Source of the DNA: Microvirga sp. 3-52
GTDB taxonomy: Bacteria > Pseudomonadota > Alphaproteobacteria > Rhizobiales > Beijerinckiaceae
DNA: 64,000 nt
Assembly (NCBI RefSeq): GCF_018383585.1
Contig: NZ_JAHAMK010000002.1
Span: 235,396-299,395, forward strand
Reading direction: 5' to 3'
Shown here: positions 54,879 to 63,600 of the stretch, one piece after another
Layout of the letters: every line of letters begins with the position of its first letter
Numbering within the stretch: the stretch's first letter is position 1
Notes under the pieces: model-generated
The model's database searches: none
Seen by the model: the letters and a program-made list of their open reading frames with translations, nothing else
Told to the model about the DNA's origin: nothing
Program-made: the position numbers and the translations under genes

Positions 54879-55775
54879 ATGGACGACATCAGCAGCCAAC
54901 CCTGGCATTGGGACGAACAGACTTGGCGCGGCAAGGTGGATCACGTGCGCGCCGGCCGCTCCCTGAAGCCCGCCAGATGGAAGAATGGTGCCCGCTGCGC
55001 CGTCGCCCTCTCCTTTGATTCCGACCATGAGACGAACGAGTTGCGCGATGGCGGCAAATCCATCGGCCGCATGTCTCAGGGGCAATACGGCAACCGCCAG
55101 GGCGTACCGCGGATTCTCAACGCGCTTGCTAAATATGACGCCAAGGCGACGTTCTTCGTCCCCGCCGTCGCCGCCCTCCTCTACGAGGACGAGCAGCGCC
55201 GGGTTGTTGCGGAAGGCCACGAGATCGGCATTCACGGCTGGATCCACGAGCTCAACAGCCAGCTGCCCTACGAGATTGAACGCGATCTGATGTTCCGCTC
55301 GGCGGATACACTGGAGCGAATCACGGGTGTGCGGCCTGTCGGTCTGCGAACCCCGTCCTGGGATTTCAGCCCCAGTACGCTGCGCATCGAGCGCGAACTC
55401 GGCCTCCTCTACGATTCATCGCTCATGGCAGACGATGACCCTTACGAATTGCTGGAACAGGGCGAGCCCACCGGCATCGTTGAGCTTCCAGTGGAATGGA
55501 TCCGCGACGATGCGGTTTATTTCAACATGCACCGCTTCAACGGTCTGCGCCCCCACACTCCGCCGACGGCCGTTTTTGACATCTTCTTCCGCGAATTCGA
55601 GCGAGCTTGCGAGGAAGGCGGCCTCTTCCTGCTCACGATGCATCCACACGTGACCGGCTACCGCTCGCGCATCTGGATCCTCGAGAAGCTTCTGGAGGAG
55701 ATCACCCGGCGCTCGGATGTCTGGATCGCGACCCATGCGGAGATCGCCGCCTTCGTGAAGGCGGAATGCCCCTGA
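54879..55775 (+). CDS. Polysaccharide-deacetylase-family hydrolase (PgdA/cyclic imide hydrolase-like)
   Basis: A 298-residue protein of the NodB-fold group that includes Helicobacter PgdA and bacterial cyclic imide hydrolases. Asp47 and Asp49 in SFDSDHE and His119/His123 in HGWIHE form the expected metal site and base. There is no signal peptide, so a cell-wall target is unlikely and a soluble cytoplasmic amide or imide is more so. GGAGG precedes the ATG. The downstream P1 peptidase starts one base into its stop. Imidase activity is inference from family and context. Confidence 0.83.
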   Translation: MDDISSQPWHWDEQTWRGKVDHVRAGRSLKPARWKNGARCAVALSFDSDHETNELRDGGKSIGRMSQGQYGNRQGVPRILNALAKYDAKATFFVPAVAALLYEDEQRRVVAEGHEIGIHGWIHELNSQLPYEIERDLMFRSADTLERITGVRPVGLRTPSWDFSPSTLRIERELGLLYDSSLMADDDPYELLEQGEPTGIVELPVEWIRDDAVYFNMHRFNGLRPHTPPTAVFDIFFREFERACEEGGLFLLTMHPHVTGYRSRIWILEKLLEEITRRSDVWIATHAEIAAFVKAECP

Positions 55776-56830
55776 TGAGCCGCCCTCCCCGCGCCCGGGA
55801 TGCCGGCTTCGCCTGCGGCAGCCTGCCGACAGGTGTGCTCAACAGCATCGCCGATGTGCCTGGCGTGCGCGTTGGGCACCGCACGCTCATTGATGGCGAC
55901 ATCCGAACCGGGGTGACCGCCATTGTACCGCACGGCGGCAATCTCTATCGTGAAAAGCCGATTGCCGCCCTTCATGTTCTGAACGGTTTCGGCAAAAGTG
56001 CGGGACTGGTGCAGGTAGAGGAGTTGGGAACCCTCGAGACGCCTATCCTCCTCACCAACACACTCTCGGTTGGAACCTGCTGCACCGCGCTAGTGCATCA
56101 CGCCATCGAGGGCAATCCGGATATCGGCCGCGAAACGGCGACCGTGAACCCGGTCGTGTTGGAGTGCAACGATGGATACCTGAACGACATTCAGGCTCTG
56201 GCCGTCACGGAAGCGGACGGACGCGCCGCTTTGGCGCGCGCTTCATCGCAGTTCGAATCTGGTTCCGTAGGTGCCGGCTGTGGGATGAGCACCTTCGGCT
56301 TCAAGGGCGGGATCGGCACGTCCTCCCGTCGGCTCGTTCTCGACGGGCAGTGCTTTCACTTGGGAGTGCTCGTCTTGTCGAATTTCGGTCGCTCGGGCGA
56401 CCTGCGCCTTCCCAATGGCAGAATCGTTGCGCCTTCGAAAGCCGCCATGGACGAGGAAGCACTTGAGAAAGGCTCCATCATCATTATCGCGGCCACGGAC
56501 ATTCCCCTGAGCGATCGGCAGCTCAAACGAGTCATTCGGCGCTCCGGTGTCGGATTGGCACGATTGGGCGCCCTATGGGGCCATGGCAGCGGCGACATCG
56601 CACTCGGCTTTACCACTGCCAACATCCTGTTTCATGACGAGAAGGCAGATCTCGTCGATCTTCGAATCATCAACGAGAACCGCATCGATCTCCTCTTCGA
56701 GGCCATGGCCGATGCTACGCAGGAGGCCGTTCTCGATGCACTTGCCGCTGCAGGCTCGATGACAGGTCGTGATGGTCATCACCGTCCGAGCGTCTTTGAA
56801 GCTCTGAAATCTCTCTCACCCGAAACGTGA
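55775..56830 (+). CDS. P1-family (DmpA-like) aminopeptidase
   Basis: A 351-residue self-processing Ntn-like hydrolase of the DmpA/BapA group, which cleaves N-terminal D- or beta-amino acids and amides. The expected autoproteolysis site is between Gly233 and Ser234 in EKGSIIIIAATDIPL, freeing Ser234 as nucleophile. VPGVRVGHRTLIDG and GAGCGMSTFGFKGGIGTSSR are the conserved alpha-chain motifs. No signal peptide. ATG 55775 overlaps the preceding stop (TGATG). It sits with an isoaspartyl peptidase, so non-standard peptide bonds are a common theme of this operon. Confidence 0.9.
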   Translation: MSRPPRARDAGFACGSLPTGVLNSIADVPGVRVGHRTLIDGDIRTGVTAIVPHGGNLYREKPIAALHVLNGFGKSAGLVQVEELGTLETPILLTNTLSVGTCCTALVHHAIEGNPDIGRETATVNPVVLECNDGYLNDIQALAVTEADGRAALARASSQFESGSVGAGCGMSTFGFKGGIGTSSRRLVLDGQCFHLGVLVLSNFGRSGDLRLPNGRIVAPSKAAMDEEALEKGSIIIIAATDIPLSDRQLKRVIRRSGVGLARLGALWGHGSGDIALGFTTANILFHDEKADLVDLRIINENRIDLLFEAMADATQEAVLDALAAAGSMTGRDGHHRPSVFEALKSLSPET

Positions 56831-57810
56831 ATCCCATGACCGGCAACAAGACCTCTGACAACAGTTTCGCCCTCGCGATCCATGGCGGGGCAGGCACCAT
56901 CCTGCGCAGCAAAATGACGCCCGAACGGGAGGCCGCCTATCATGCTGGCCTGCGCCGTGCCCTTGATGCTGGGCGCGTCGTCCTGGCCGATGGCGCAAGC
57001 GCGCTCGATGCAGTGTCGGCAGCGGTCATGGCACTCGAGGACGAGCCGCTCTTCAACGCCGGGCGTGGCGCAGTCTATACCTCGGCCGGCAAGCAGGAGA
57101 TGGATGCTGCCGTCATGGACGGACGTGACCGCTCGGCCGGAGCCGTCGCCGGCATCTGCGGCCCGCGCAATCCGGTCCTTGCCGCCCGCGCCGTGATGGA
57201 GCATTCGGGCCACGTGATCCTCATCGGCGAAAGCGCTCTAGAATTCTGCCGCAGGCATGGCCTCGCTTTCGAGGATCCGTCCTACTTCTATACCGAGCAG
57301 CGCTGGAACGCTTTGCAGGAAACGCTCGCCATGCGCAAAAGCGGCGCGGACGATCATGACGAGTCGCGCAAGCATGGCACGGTCGGCGCGGTAGCCCGCG
57401 ACAGACATGGCAATCTTGCCGCCGCTACGTCCACAGGTGGCATGACTGCGAAATCGCCTGGACGCGTCGGCGACAGTCCCGTGATAGGTGCGGGGACATG
57501 GGCCGACAACGAGACCTGCGCCATCTCGGCAACGGGTCACGGCGAGATCTTCATCCGCTATGCGGCGGCTCATGAGATCGCCTCCCGCATGCGCTATGCA
57601 GGCCAGTCTTTGGAAGAAGCGTCACGTGCCGTCGTGATCGACATGCTGGCTCCTGCCGGAGGCTCCGGTGGTGTCATCGCAGTCGATCATGCGGGCAACG
57701 TGTCCCTGCCCTTCAACTGCTCGGGCATGTATCGCGGCGTGGTCAGAGGTGACGGCAGGCTGCTGACTGCGATCTATGACGAGCCGCTCGTCGACTTTCG
57801 GAACACATAG
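56827..57810 (+). CDS. Isoaspartyl peptidase / L-asparaginase (plant type)
   Basis: A 327-residue Ntn hydrolase. Thr185 in KHGTVGAVA is the autoproteolysis site and nucleophile; AIHGGAGTI near the N-terminus and FNAGRGAVYT are family motifs, and TGHGEIFIR matches the beta-chain. It hydrolyses isoaspartyl dipeptides and asparagine. The GTG start at 56827 overlaps the previous stop; ATG 56836 is an alternative. It closes the six-gene operon. Isoaspartyl bonds arise from aspartimide ring opening, which would fit the imide and amide hydrolases upstream. Confidence 0.9.
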   Translation: MNPMTGNKTSDNSFALAIHGGAGTILRSKMTPEREAAYHAGLRRALDAGRVVLADGASALDAVSAAVMALEDEPLFNAGRGAVYTSAGKQEMDAAVMDGRDRSAGAVAGICGPRNPVLAARAVMEHSGHVILIGESALEFCRRHGLAFEDPSYFYTEQRWNALQETLAMRKSGADDHDESRKHGTVGAVARDRHGNLAAATSTGGMTAKSPGRVGDSPVIGAGTWADNETCAISATGHGEIFIRYAAAHEIASRMRYAGQSLEEASRAVVIDMLAPAGGSGGVIAVDHAGNVSLPFNCSGMYRGVVRGDGRLLTAIYDEPLVDFRNT

Positions 57811-57898
57811 GAGAAAGATTGCTTCTGGAGAAATGAGGCATTGAACAGGGGCGGGCATGGATGAATGATTGTGCGTTCTAGACAAGGGAGAGCGTATC

Positions 57899-58855
57899 GT
57901 GACCTCGAACTATGCCTCAGCAGCAGCTTTTCTCGCCAGCACTCTCGTCTCATCGTACGCCTGCGCGCAGCAGCCGCTCCAACAGCAGACCGGGCTCTGG
58001 TCTGTTTACGAACAAAGTATCAAGGGTGCCAAACATATCGACCTCACTCACGCCTTTGCACCGGTTCAGCCGGTCTGGCCGGGCTTCGGGCACGCGGAGT
58101 TCAAGGCCACGACGGCGGGGGCCGATATCCCGAATTATGTCGCGAAGGGTGACGAGTACACGTATGCCAAGCACGGTTTCGTCGCCACGAGTTACCTGCT
58201 CACCACGGACCAGTATGGTACGCAACTCGATCCACCGGCCCATTGGGACGAGTACGGCGCAACGATCAGCGACCTTCCCGCGACATACGCAGTCCGTCCA
58301 CTTGCGGTGATTCCGATCCATGAAAAGGTGGCCGCGGATCCGGGCTATCACCTGAGTGTCCAGGACATCCGGGATTGGGAGACCCAAAACGGGCAAATTC
58401 CTGAAGGCGCGGTCGTCATGGTCCGCTCGGATTGGTACAAGGGCTGGAACGACCCGGTCCGCTTCGCGAGCAAGCCGCATCCGGGCGTCGGCCTCGATGC
58501 TCTCAAATTCCTGCATCTCGAGCGCAAGATCCTCCTTCACGGGCACGAGCCTCTCGACACGGATACGACACCGACTCTCGAAGGCGAGTCCTGGCTTCTG
58601 CACAATCACTTCACTCAGGCGGAGGGTGTCGCCAATCTCGACAAGGTCCCCGAGACCGGAGCCCTGATCTCCATCGGCTTCGCCAAGCCTCTTGGCGGCA
58701 CAGGTGGCTACGCCCGCTATGTGGCTATCGCTCCGGCCGAGTGGCCGCATGGCGTGACGGTTGCCGAGGCACCTGGCGCACCGTTGCCGAAGCAATCGGC
58801 TCCCCTGCGCCGCGACGACAAAGGGGTGATGCGCCCAGAAGCCGGTGCAAAGTAA
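57899..58855 (+). CDS. Exported cyclase-family protein (kynurenine formamidase-like fold)
   Basis: A 318-residue protein of the cyclase/KynB metal-dependent family. The N-terminus (AAAFLASTLVSSYACAQQ) is a signal peptide, so it acts in the periplasm or outside. The metal motif that is HxGTHxD in KynB reads QYGTQLDPPAHW here, so one His is Gln; a second cluster LLHGHEPLDTDTT also differs. GTG 57899 follows AAGGGAGAG and gives a good signal peptide. It lies 88 bases after the isoaspartyl peptidase gene. Activity may be lost or changed. Confidence 0.8.
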   Translation: MTSNYASAAAFLASTLVSSYACAQQPLQQQTGLWSVYEQSIKGAKHIDLTHAFAPVQPVWPGFGHAEFKATTAGADIPNYVAKGDEYTYAKHGFVATSYLLTTDQYGTQLDPPAHWDEYGATISDLPATYAVRPLAVIPIHEKVAADPGYHLSVQDIRDWETQNGQIPEGAVVMVRSDWYKGWNDPVRFASKPHPGVGLDALKFLHLERKILLHGHEPLDTDTTPTLEGESWLLHNHFTQAEGVANLDKVPETGALISIGFAKPLGGTGGYARYVAIAPAEWPHGVTVAEAPGAPLPKQSAPLRRDDKGVMRPEAGAK

Positions 58856-58863
58856 CTTCTGCT

Positions 58864-58890
58864 CGAGAGGGCCGTTCGCCGGTCCTCTCG
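58864..58890 (+). terminator. Hairpin after the cyclase-family gene
   Basis: CGAGAGGGCCG and CGGTCCTCTCG form an 11-base-pair stem (one G-T wobble) with the loop TTCGC, starting 8 bases after the stop. No U-run follows, so termination efficiency is uncertain; it may mark the end of the amide-hydrolase operon. Confidence 0.5.
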
Positions 58891-58975
58891 GCTCCGCTGC
58901 CCTGCACCTATTCACTCCCTTGAAGAACCGCCTATATCCCACCCGTCTCGAACCAGCCTGGAAGAGGATTTTCCC

Positions 58976-59830
58976 ATGTCACTCAACGATACTCCCGTTT
59001 GGTTCATCACGGGCTGCTCGACCGGATTCGGACGTGAACTCGCGCAACTGGTGCTGCGACGGGGCTGGCGCGCCGTGGTGACAGCGCGCGATGCCAATCG
59101 CGTAGAAGACCTGACTCGCGGCCATGAGGAGAATGCGCTGGCCCTGTCGCTCGATGTCACCAAGCATGATGACATCGTCGCGGCCGTCAAAGAGTCCGAG
59201 ACCCGTTTCGGTGCCATCGACGTGCTCGTGAACAATGCCGGGTACGGATACCAAGCGTCCATCGAGGAAGGCGACGACGCGGAGATCCGCGCCCAATTCG
59301 AGACGAATGTCTTCGGTCTTGCGGCCATGACCCGCGCAGTCCTTCCCGGCATGCGGTCCCGTCGTCGCGGGCATATCGTCAACATCTCGTCGCAGGCCGG
59401 CTTCATCGGCTATCCAGGTTCAGGTTATTATGCTGCGACCAAGCATGCGGTGGAGGGCCTGTCGGACGCACTCTCCAAGGAGGTCGCGCCGCTCGGCATC
59501 AAGGTGACCTGCGTCGAGCCCGGTCCGTTCCGCACCGATTGGGCAGGGCGTTCCCTCCAGCAGCGTCGCCCGGCAATTGCTGACTACCAGGATACCGTCG
59601 GCGCCCGCCTCGAAACGACAGCCAACTACAGCGGCAGGCAGCCGGGGGATCCTGTTCGGGCAGCGGAGGCGATCATAAAGGCTGTCGAAGCGAACGATCC
59701 GCCCAAGCATCTGGTTCTGGGTGCCATTGCGCTCGACGGAGTTCGTGAGAAGCTCAAGGAAACGCTTGCAGAGGTCGAAGCTTGGGCGGAGACAAGCCGA
59801 GGAGCGGACTATCCGGAAGGCGCGCAGTAG
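58976..59830 (+). CDS. Short-chain dehydrogenase/reductase
   Basis: A 284-residue classical SDR. The cofactor motif TGCSTGFGRE starts near residue 12, followed by NNAGYG, NISSQAG and the catalytic YYAATKHAVEGL. AGAGGA lies upstream of ATG 58976. The longer C-terminal part fits the oxidoreductase group often annotated for ketones and steroids, and gives no substrate. It is preceded by a hairpin at 58864-58890, so it is likely an independent unit. Confidence 0.87.
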   Translation: MSLNDTPVWFITGCSTGFGRELAQLVLRRGWRAVVTARDANRVEDLTRGHEENALALSLDVTKHDDIVAAVKESETRFGAIDVLVNNAGYGYQASIEEGDDAEIRAQFETNVFGLAAMTRAVLPGMRSRRRGHIVNISSQAGFIGYPGSGYYAATKHAVEGLSDALSKEVAPLGIKVTCVEPGPFRTDWAGRSLQQRRPAIADYQDTVGARLETTANYSGRQPGDPVRAAEAIIKAVEANDPPKHLVLGAIALDGVREKLKETLAEVEAWAETSRGADYPEGAQ

Positions 59831-59941
59831 AGACACGTTTGCATGACGGACAACACAGCGGCTATCCTGATGACATCGTAGAGGCAACCACTTGTGGTAT
59901 GCCCCGCCTCTTCCAACTCTCCTCTAAGGAGCTCCTCGGTC

Positions 59942-60400
59942 ATGAGCCTTGAGTCCGTTCGCGCCTTTCTGGCCGAAAATGCACCGGATATCGAGATCAT
60001 CGAAATGCAGACGAGCACCGCCACCGTGAACCAGGCGGCGGAAGCTCATGGCGTCAGGCCCGAGAAAATCGCCAAGACGCTGTCACTGCGCGTGGGAGAG
60101 AGAAGCTTTCTCGTCGTCACGAGCGGCACGGCTCGACTCGACAACCGCAAGGTCAAGGCAGCCTTCGGCGGCAAAGCCTCCATGCTCGATGCGGAGCAGG
60201 TTCAGTCTCTTACTGGACACCCTGTCGGCGGGGTCTGTCCCTTCGGACTGGCAACGCCGCTTCCGGTCTACTGCGACATCTCTCTGAAAGCCTTCGACGA
60301 AGTCGTCCCGGCGGCTGGCTCGATCCATACTGCTGTACGCATCCACCCTGAGCGGATGGCCAATCTCGTCGGCGCCGATTGGGTGGATGTGTGTCAGTAG
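59942..60400 (+). CDS. YbaK/EbsC-type aminoacyl-tRNA deacylase domain protein
   Basis: A 152-residue single-domain protein of the YbaK/ProX editing family, which hydrolyses mischarged tRNA such as Cys-tRNAPro or Ala-tRNAPro. Family segments are TVNQAAEAHGV, KIAKTLSLRV, the Lys-rich KVKAAFG and HPVGGVCPFGL. AAGGAG precedes ATG 59942. It stands alone, convergent with the RTX gene. Which tRNA it edits cannot be told from sequence. Confidence 0.88.
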   Translation: MSLESVRAFLAENAPDIEIIEMQTSTATVNQAAEAHGVRPEKIAKTLSLRVGERSFLVVTSGTARLDNRKVKAAFGGKASMLDAEQVQSLTGHPVGGVCPFGLATPLPVYCDISLKAFDEVVPAAGSIHTAVRIHPERMANLVGADWVDVCQ

Positions 60401-60463
60401 AGCACGCATTTGACCGAATAAGACCTGATTGAGGCTATCAACCTGCCATGCCGGAGGCTTTCG

Positions 60464-62047
60464 CTAGATGATGTAGAAATCCTTCTCGGTCAGAGCGAGA
60501 CCCGACTTCAGCTTGGCAAAGAGGACGGGTTTGTATTTAGAGCCGGCGCCATCCGCATCGTAAGACAGGTAGCCGTTCTTCTTATTATAGATGAGATAGT
60601 CGTTCCCATCCTGCGCCTTGCTGCCGACGGTGAAGAAGTCAGGATTCAGCTTTCCTGCCTTGCCAAGCTTTTTGAAGATGCTGTTCTCGAGGCGGATCGT
60701 ATCGTCCTTCACATTGAAGTCTGTGATCGTATCGACGTTCGTCTTGGCATTCAGCTTATTCTTGAAGATGAACGTATCACGCCCCCACCCGCCAGACAGG
60801 GTGTCCTTGCCCGCTCCGCCATCGAGGGCATCATTACCGACGTCGCCATAAAGCCTGTCGTTGCCATCGCCTCCCTGCAGGGAGTCTGCGTGCATTCCTC
60901 CATAGAGCGTATCGTTGCCGCTCTGTCCGAGCAGCTTGTTGCTCCCGTTGCCGCCATATAGGCGATCATGACCGGCGCCGCCATCAAGAGTATCTTTTCC
61001 GTCGCCTCCATAGAGGAGGTCGTCGCCACTCTCCCCGGAGAGAGAGTTGTTACCGAGCCCCCCATAGAGAATATCCTGACCGCTGCCACCGTAGATGATG
61101 TCGTTTCCACCATCGCCGTAGAGCCGGTCATCCCCATCGAGACCATAGATCACATTGGCACCCGCATTACCGACGATCTCGTTCGACTGGGCGTTGCCTG
61201 CGAGGTCGATGGAGGCATAGCCGCCAGCCGCTTTCAAGGTCTCGATATTGGCGCCAAGTGTATAGGAGGCACTCGCTATGACGGTATCATGCCCCTGTCC
61301 GATGTCCTCCTGGATGACATCGAATGGACTATCGACCATGTAAAGATCGTCACCAGATCCGCCGATCATGGTGTCGACCCCTCCCTTGCCATCGATCTCG
61401 TCGTTGCCGGAGGTGCCTACGATGAAGTTCGAGGTATCACTCCCGAAGAGAGACAAGGACCTCGCCCCGGCGGCAGCCCGAAGCTCCTCGATCTCGGCAT
61501 CGGCCGCCAAGGCAAAACTGACGCCTGTATAGACGACGTCGTAGCCGCCGCCGGCAGCCTCGAAGACGCGATCATCCCGACTATCAACGATGTATGTGTC
61601 GTTGCCCGATCCGCCGTCCAGGGTATCCGCGCCTGCGCCTCCGTCGAGAAGATCATTCCCGGCATAACCCTCCAGATGATCGCTTTGGAATGACCCTATG
61701 AGCTGGTCATTGCCTTGCATGATCGCAGCGGCTGCGCCGGCACCCTGGGCTTGAAAGGCCGAGAGTGCATCAGCGTAGGCAAACAGAATAGGACCGCCCA
61801 GACTGCCGTACGTGAGCCACGGAACGCCATCACGCTGGAATTCCAGATAGGACATTTGCCCACCTTCTTCCGAGATTGTGGGCCCGGAATAAACGACATC
61901 AAGGATCGTCTTGTCGACCTCGATCTTGAAGGTTGCCGTCCCCTGCTCGCCGTCTGACTTGTAGGTCACAGTGCCGGCAGCCGCCGTGAAGAAATCGCGC
62001 AACCGCAATCCTGGCCGCATATCGCTCCTGAAGGTGACAACTGCCAT
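60464..62047 (-). CDS. RTX (hemolysin-type calcium-binding repeat) secreted protein
   Basis: A 527-residue acidic protein. Residues about 1-105 are a beta-rich N-terminal domain I do not recognise (MAVVTFRSDMRPGLRL). From about residue 130 come two modules of about 90 residues with DTYIVDS and DLYMVDS, then runs of nine-residue RTX repeats (GNDTLYGGMHADSLQGGD and similar) that bind Ca2+. The C-terminal DTFIFKN to EKDFYII region is the usual type I secretion signal domain. No hlyB/hlyD/tolC genes are near. ATG 62047 lacks a clear ribosome site; a TTG at 62077 is in frame. Confidence 0.85.
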   Translation of the reverse strand: MAVVTFRSDMRPGLRLRDFFTAAAGTVTYKSDGEQGTATFKIEVDKTILDVVYSGPTISEEGGQMSYLEFQRDGVPWLTYGSLGGPILFAYADALSAFQAQGAGAAAAIMQGNDQLIGSFQSDHLEGYAGNDLLDGGAGADTLDGGSGNDTYIVDSRDDRVFEAAGGGYDVVYTGVSFALAADAEIEELRAAAGARSLSLFGSDTSNFIVGTSGNDEIDGKGGVDTMIGGSGDDLYMVDSPFDVIQEDIGQGHDTVIASASYTLGANIETLKAAGGYASIDLAGNAQSNEIVGNAGANVIYGLDGDDRLYGDGGNDIIYGGSGQDILYGGLGNNSLSGESGDDLLYGGDGKDTLDGGAGHDRLYGGNGSNKLLGQSGNDTLYGGMHADSLQGGDGNDRLYGDVGNDALDGGAGKDTLSGGWGRDTFIFKNKLNAKTNVDTITDFNVKDDTIRLENSIFKKLGKAGKLNPDFFTVGSKAQDGNDYLIYNKKNGYLSYDADGAGSKYKPVLFAKLKSGLALTEKDFYII

Positions 62048-62320
62048 GGACGGGTACCAGAGAACTTTCAGGCGCAAGGCCGATTAACGAGCGGGTTTGC
62101 AGCGCCTATGCACGCGACAAAGATTGATCTTCGTCCTTGACAGGACGAATGGGCGGCGACGGCGGATCAAAAGGCGATCCCGAGAGCACGTGGGACATTT
62201 AGTCCTAACCTTGGGTCGATGCAATATGACCGCAACCAGTAGCAGCCAACAGCATTGACGATGCGCGGAATTACCGCACGTCTGAAGGTTGCAAGCTGGA
62301 TGCCGACGTTCAGCCAGATG

Positions 62321-63598
62321 TCACGATTGCGCCAGCGGTTGCTGCGATTGCGAGCCAGATGCACCCCTTGCCGGAAACTTAGGTCTGCGGCTCAGCAGCG
62401 CCACGGGCGCAGTCGCGAGAATGACAAGAAACGCAGCGAGCCCAAAACAGGCGCTGTAACCGAAATTCTGCGCGATCCAGCCTGCGCCGATGCCACCGAT
62501 CATGCTGACGAACGCATCCATGCATTGCAGCAGCGTAAAGTCGATCCCTGCCTGGCGTGGATCTGAGAGTGCCATGAACTGCGCATAAAGCGCCACGAAC
62601 CCGAGCGCCATGATCGCGGACGAACTGGCAAGCGCCAAGCCCAGCAGAAGCAATTGAGATGCCTCCTCAACCCATGCCGCCGCCGCAAGTCCAGACAGGG
62701 TGGCAGCCTGCAGGATAAGTGCGAGGACCATGATCGCTCGTGCTCCCCACAACCGGACCAAGGCTCCCCCCAGAAGCGCACAGCCGAAGCCGAGGATCAT
62801 CCCTCCGGCTCCATTGACGATTCCCAGTGAATCCAGATCGAGACCGGAATCGACGAGGAACGGCCCGAGCATCGCCAAGCCCCATTTCTGCGAAACTGCA
62901 TAGAGGGCAGCCAGCGCTAGACCCTTGCGCATCTCGCTTCGGCTCAACGCGTCGCGCAGGGACGGTCGGTGGGACCTCGCATCGACTGCTGTGATGGCGG
63001 GCGACAGAACAAAAGGCAATCCGAGCAGCACGAGCAGGACTGCCATGACGATCATGGCCTGCCCCCAGTCGACCCGGGCCACGAGCACCAGAAAAAGACC
63101 TGAGCCAATTGCGAAACCGAGATAGGCTCCGCCCACCTGAGCGGCATTGCCCCAGCCATGATACCGCTCGGACAGGCTTTCAACGGCATGACCGTCGCAT
63201 GCGATGTCGACCGTCGAGGCTGCAAAAGCGACCACGATGAAGATAGCCATGAGGGGCACGAAGGTGGTCGGACCGATCATGGCAGCCAGGGCGAAGCAGA
63301 AGGCCGAGATCAGCCCGCCGATCAGGACGATGGACCGCGACCGGCTGGGACCGGTCGATGGCAGACGATACCGTTCGATCGCCGGGGCCCAGAGAAACTT
63401 CAGCACCCAGGGCAGAACCGCGAGATAGGTCAGCCCGATCCGATCAAGAGGCAACCCACGGTCGCGAAGCACACTTGGAAGAGCGCTGAAAGTCACTCCT
63501 CCAATGATGCTCTGCCCCACATATAGTCCTCCGATTGCAACGACGATAGCGAACGGCGAGCCGAGACCGCGCGCGGGCGACGTCCCTGGGACCGTCAT
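62321..63598 (-). CDS. MFS transporter, RhtX/FptX (AmpG-like) type
   Basis: A 425-residue inner-membrane protein with about twelve hydrophobic segments. The N-terminal segment FAIVVAIGGLYVGQSIIGGV and the long loop carrying ERYRLPSTGPSRSRS fit the RhtX/FptX/AmpG-like subgroup of MFS carriers; RhtX and FptX bring ferric siderophores across the inner membrane without an ABC system. It starts 2 bases after the TonB receptor stop, so the two form one unit. Its substrate is therefore likely a siderophore. Region 62048-62320, just downstream, holds no gene I can support. Confidence 0.8.
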   Translation of the reverse strand: MTVPGTSPARGLGSPFAIVVAIGGLYVGQSIIGGVTFSALPSVLRDRGLPLDRIGLTYLAVLPWVLKFLWAPAIERYRLPSTGPSRSRSIVLIGGLISAFCFALAAMIGPTTFVPLMAIFIVVAFAASTVDIACDGHAVESLSERYHGWGNAAQVGGAYLGFAIGSGLFLVLVARVDWGQAMIVMAVLLVLLGLPFVLSPAITAVDARSHRPSLRDALSRSEMRKGLALAALYAVSQKWGLAMLGPFLVDSGLDLDSLGIVNGAGGMILGFGCALLGGALVRLWGARAIMVLALILQAATLSGLAAAAWVEEASQLLLLGLALASSSAIMALGFVALYAQFMALSDPRQAGIDFTLLQCMDAFVSMIGGIGAGWIAQNFGYSACFGLAAFLVILATAPVALLSRRPKFPARGASGSQSQQPLAQS

Positions 63599-63600
63599 TG

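Noticed and set aside
62167-62364. A 65-codon minus-strand open frame after the MFS gene, rich in Arg and Trp
   Set aside because: It looked faintly like a transposase tail, but no motif, no inverted ends and overlap with the MFS 3' end; not supported.
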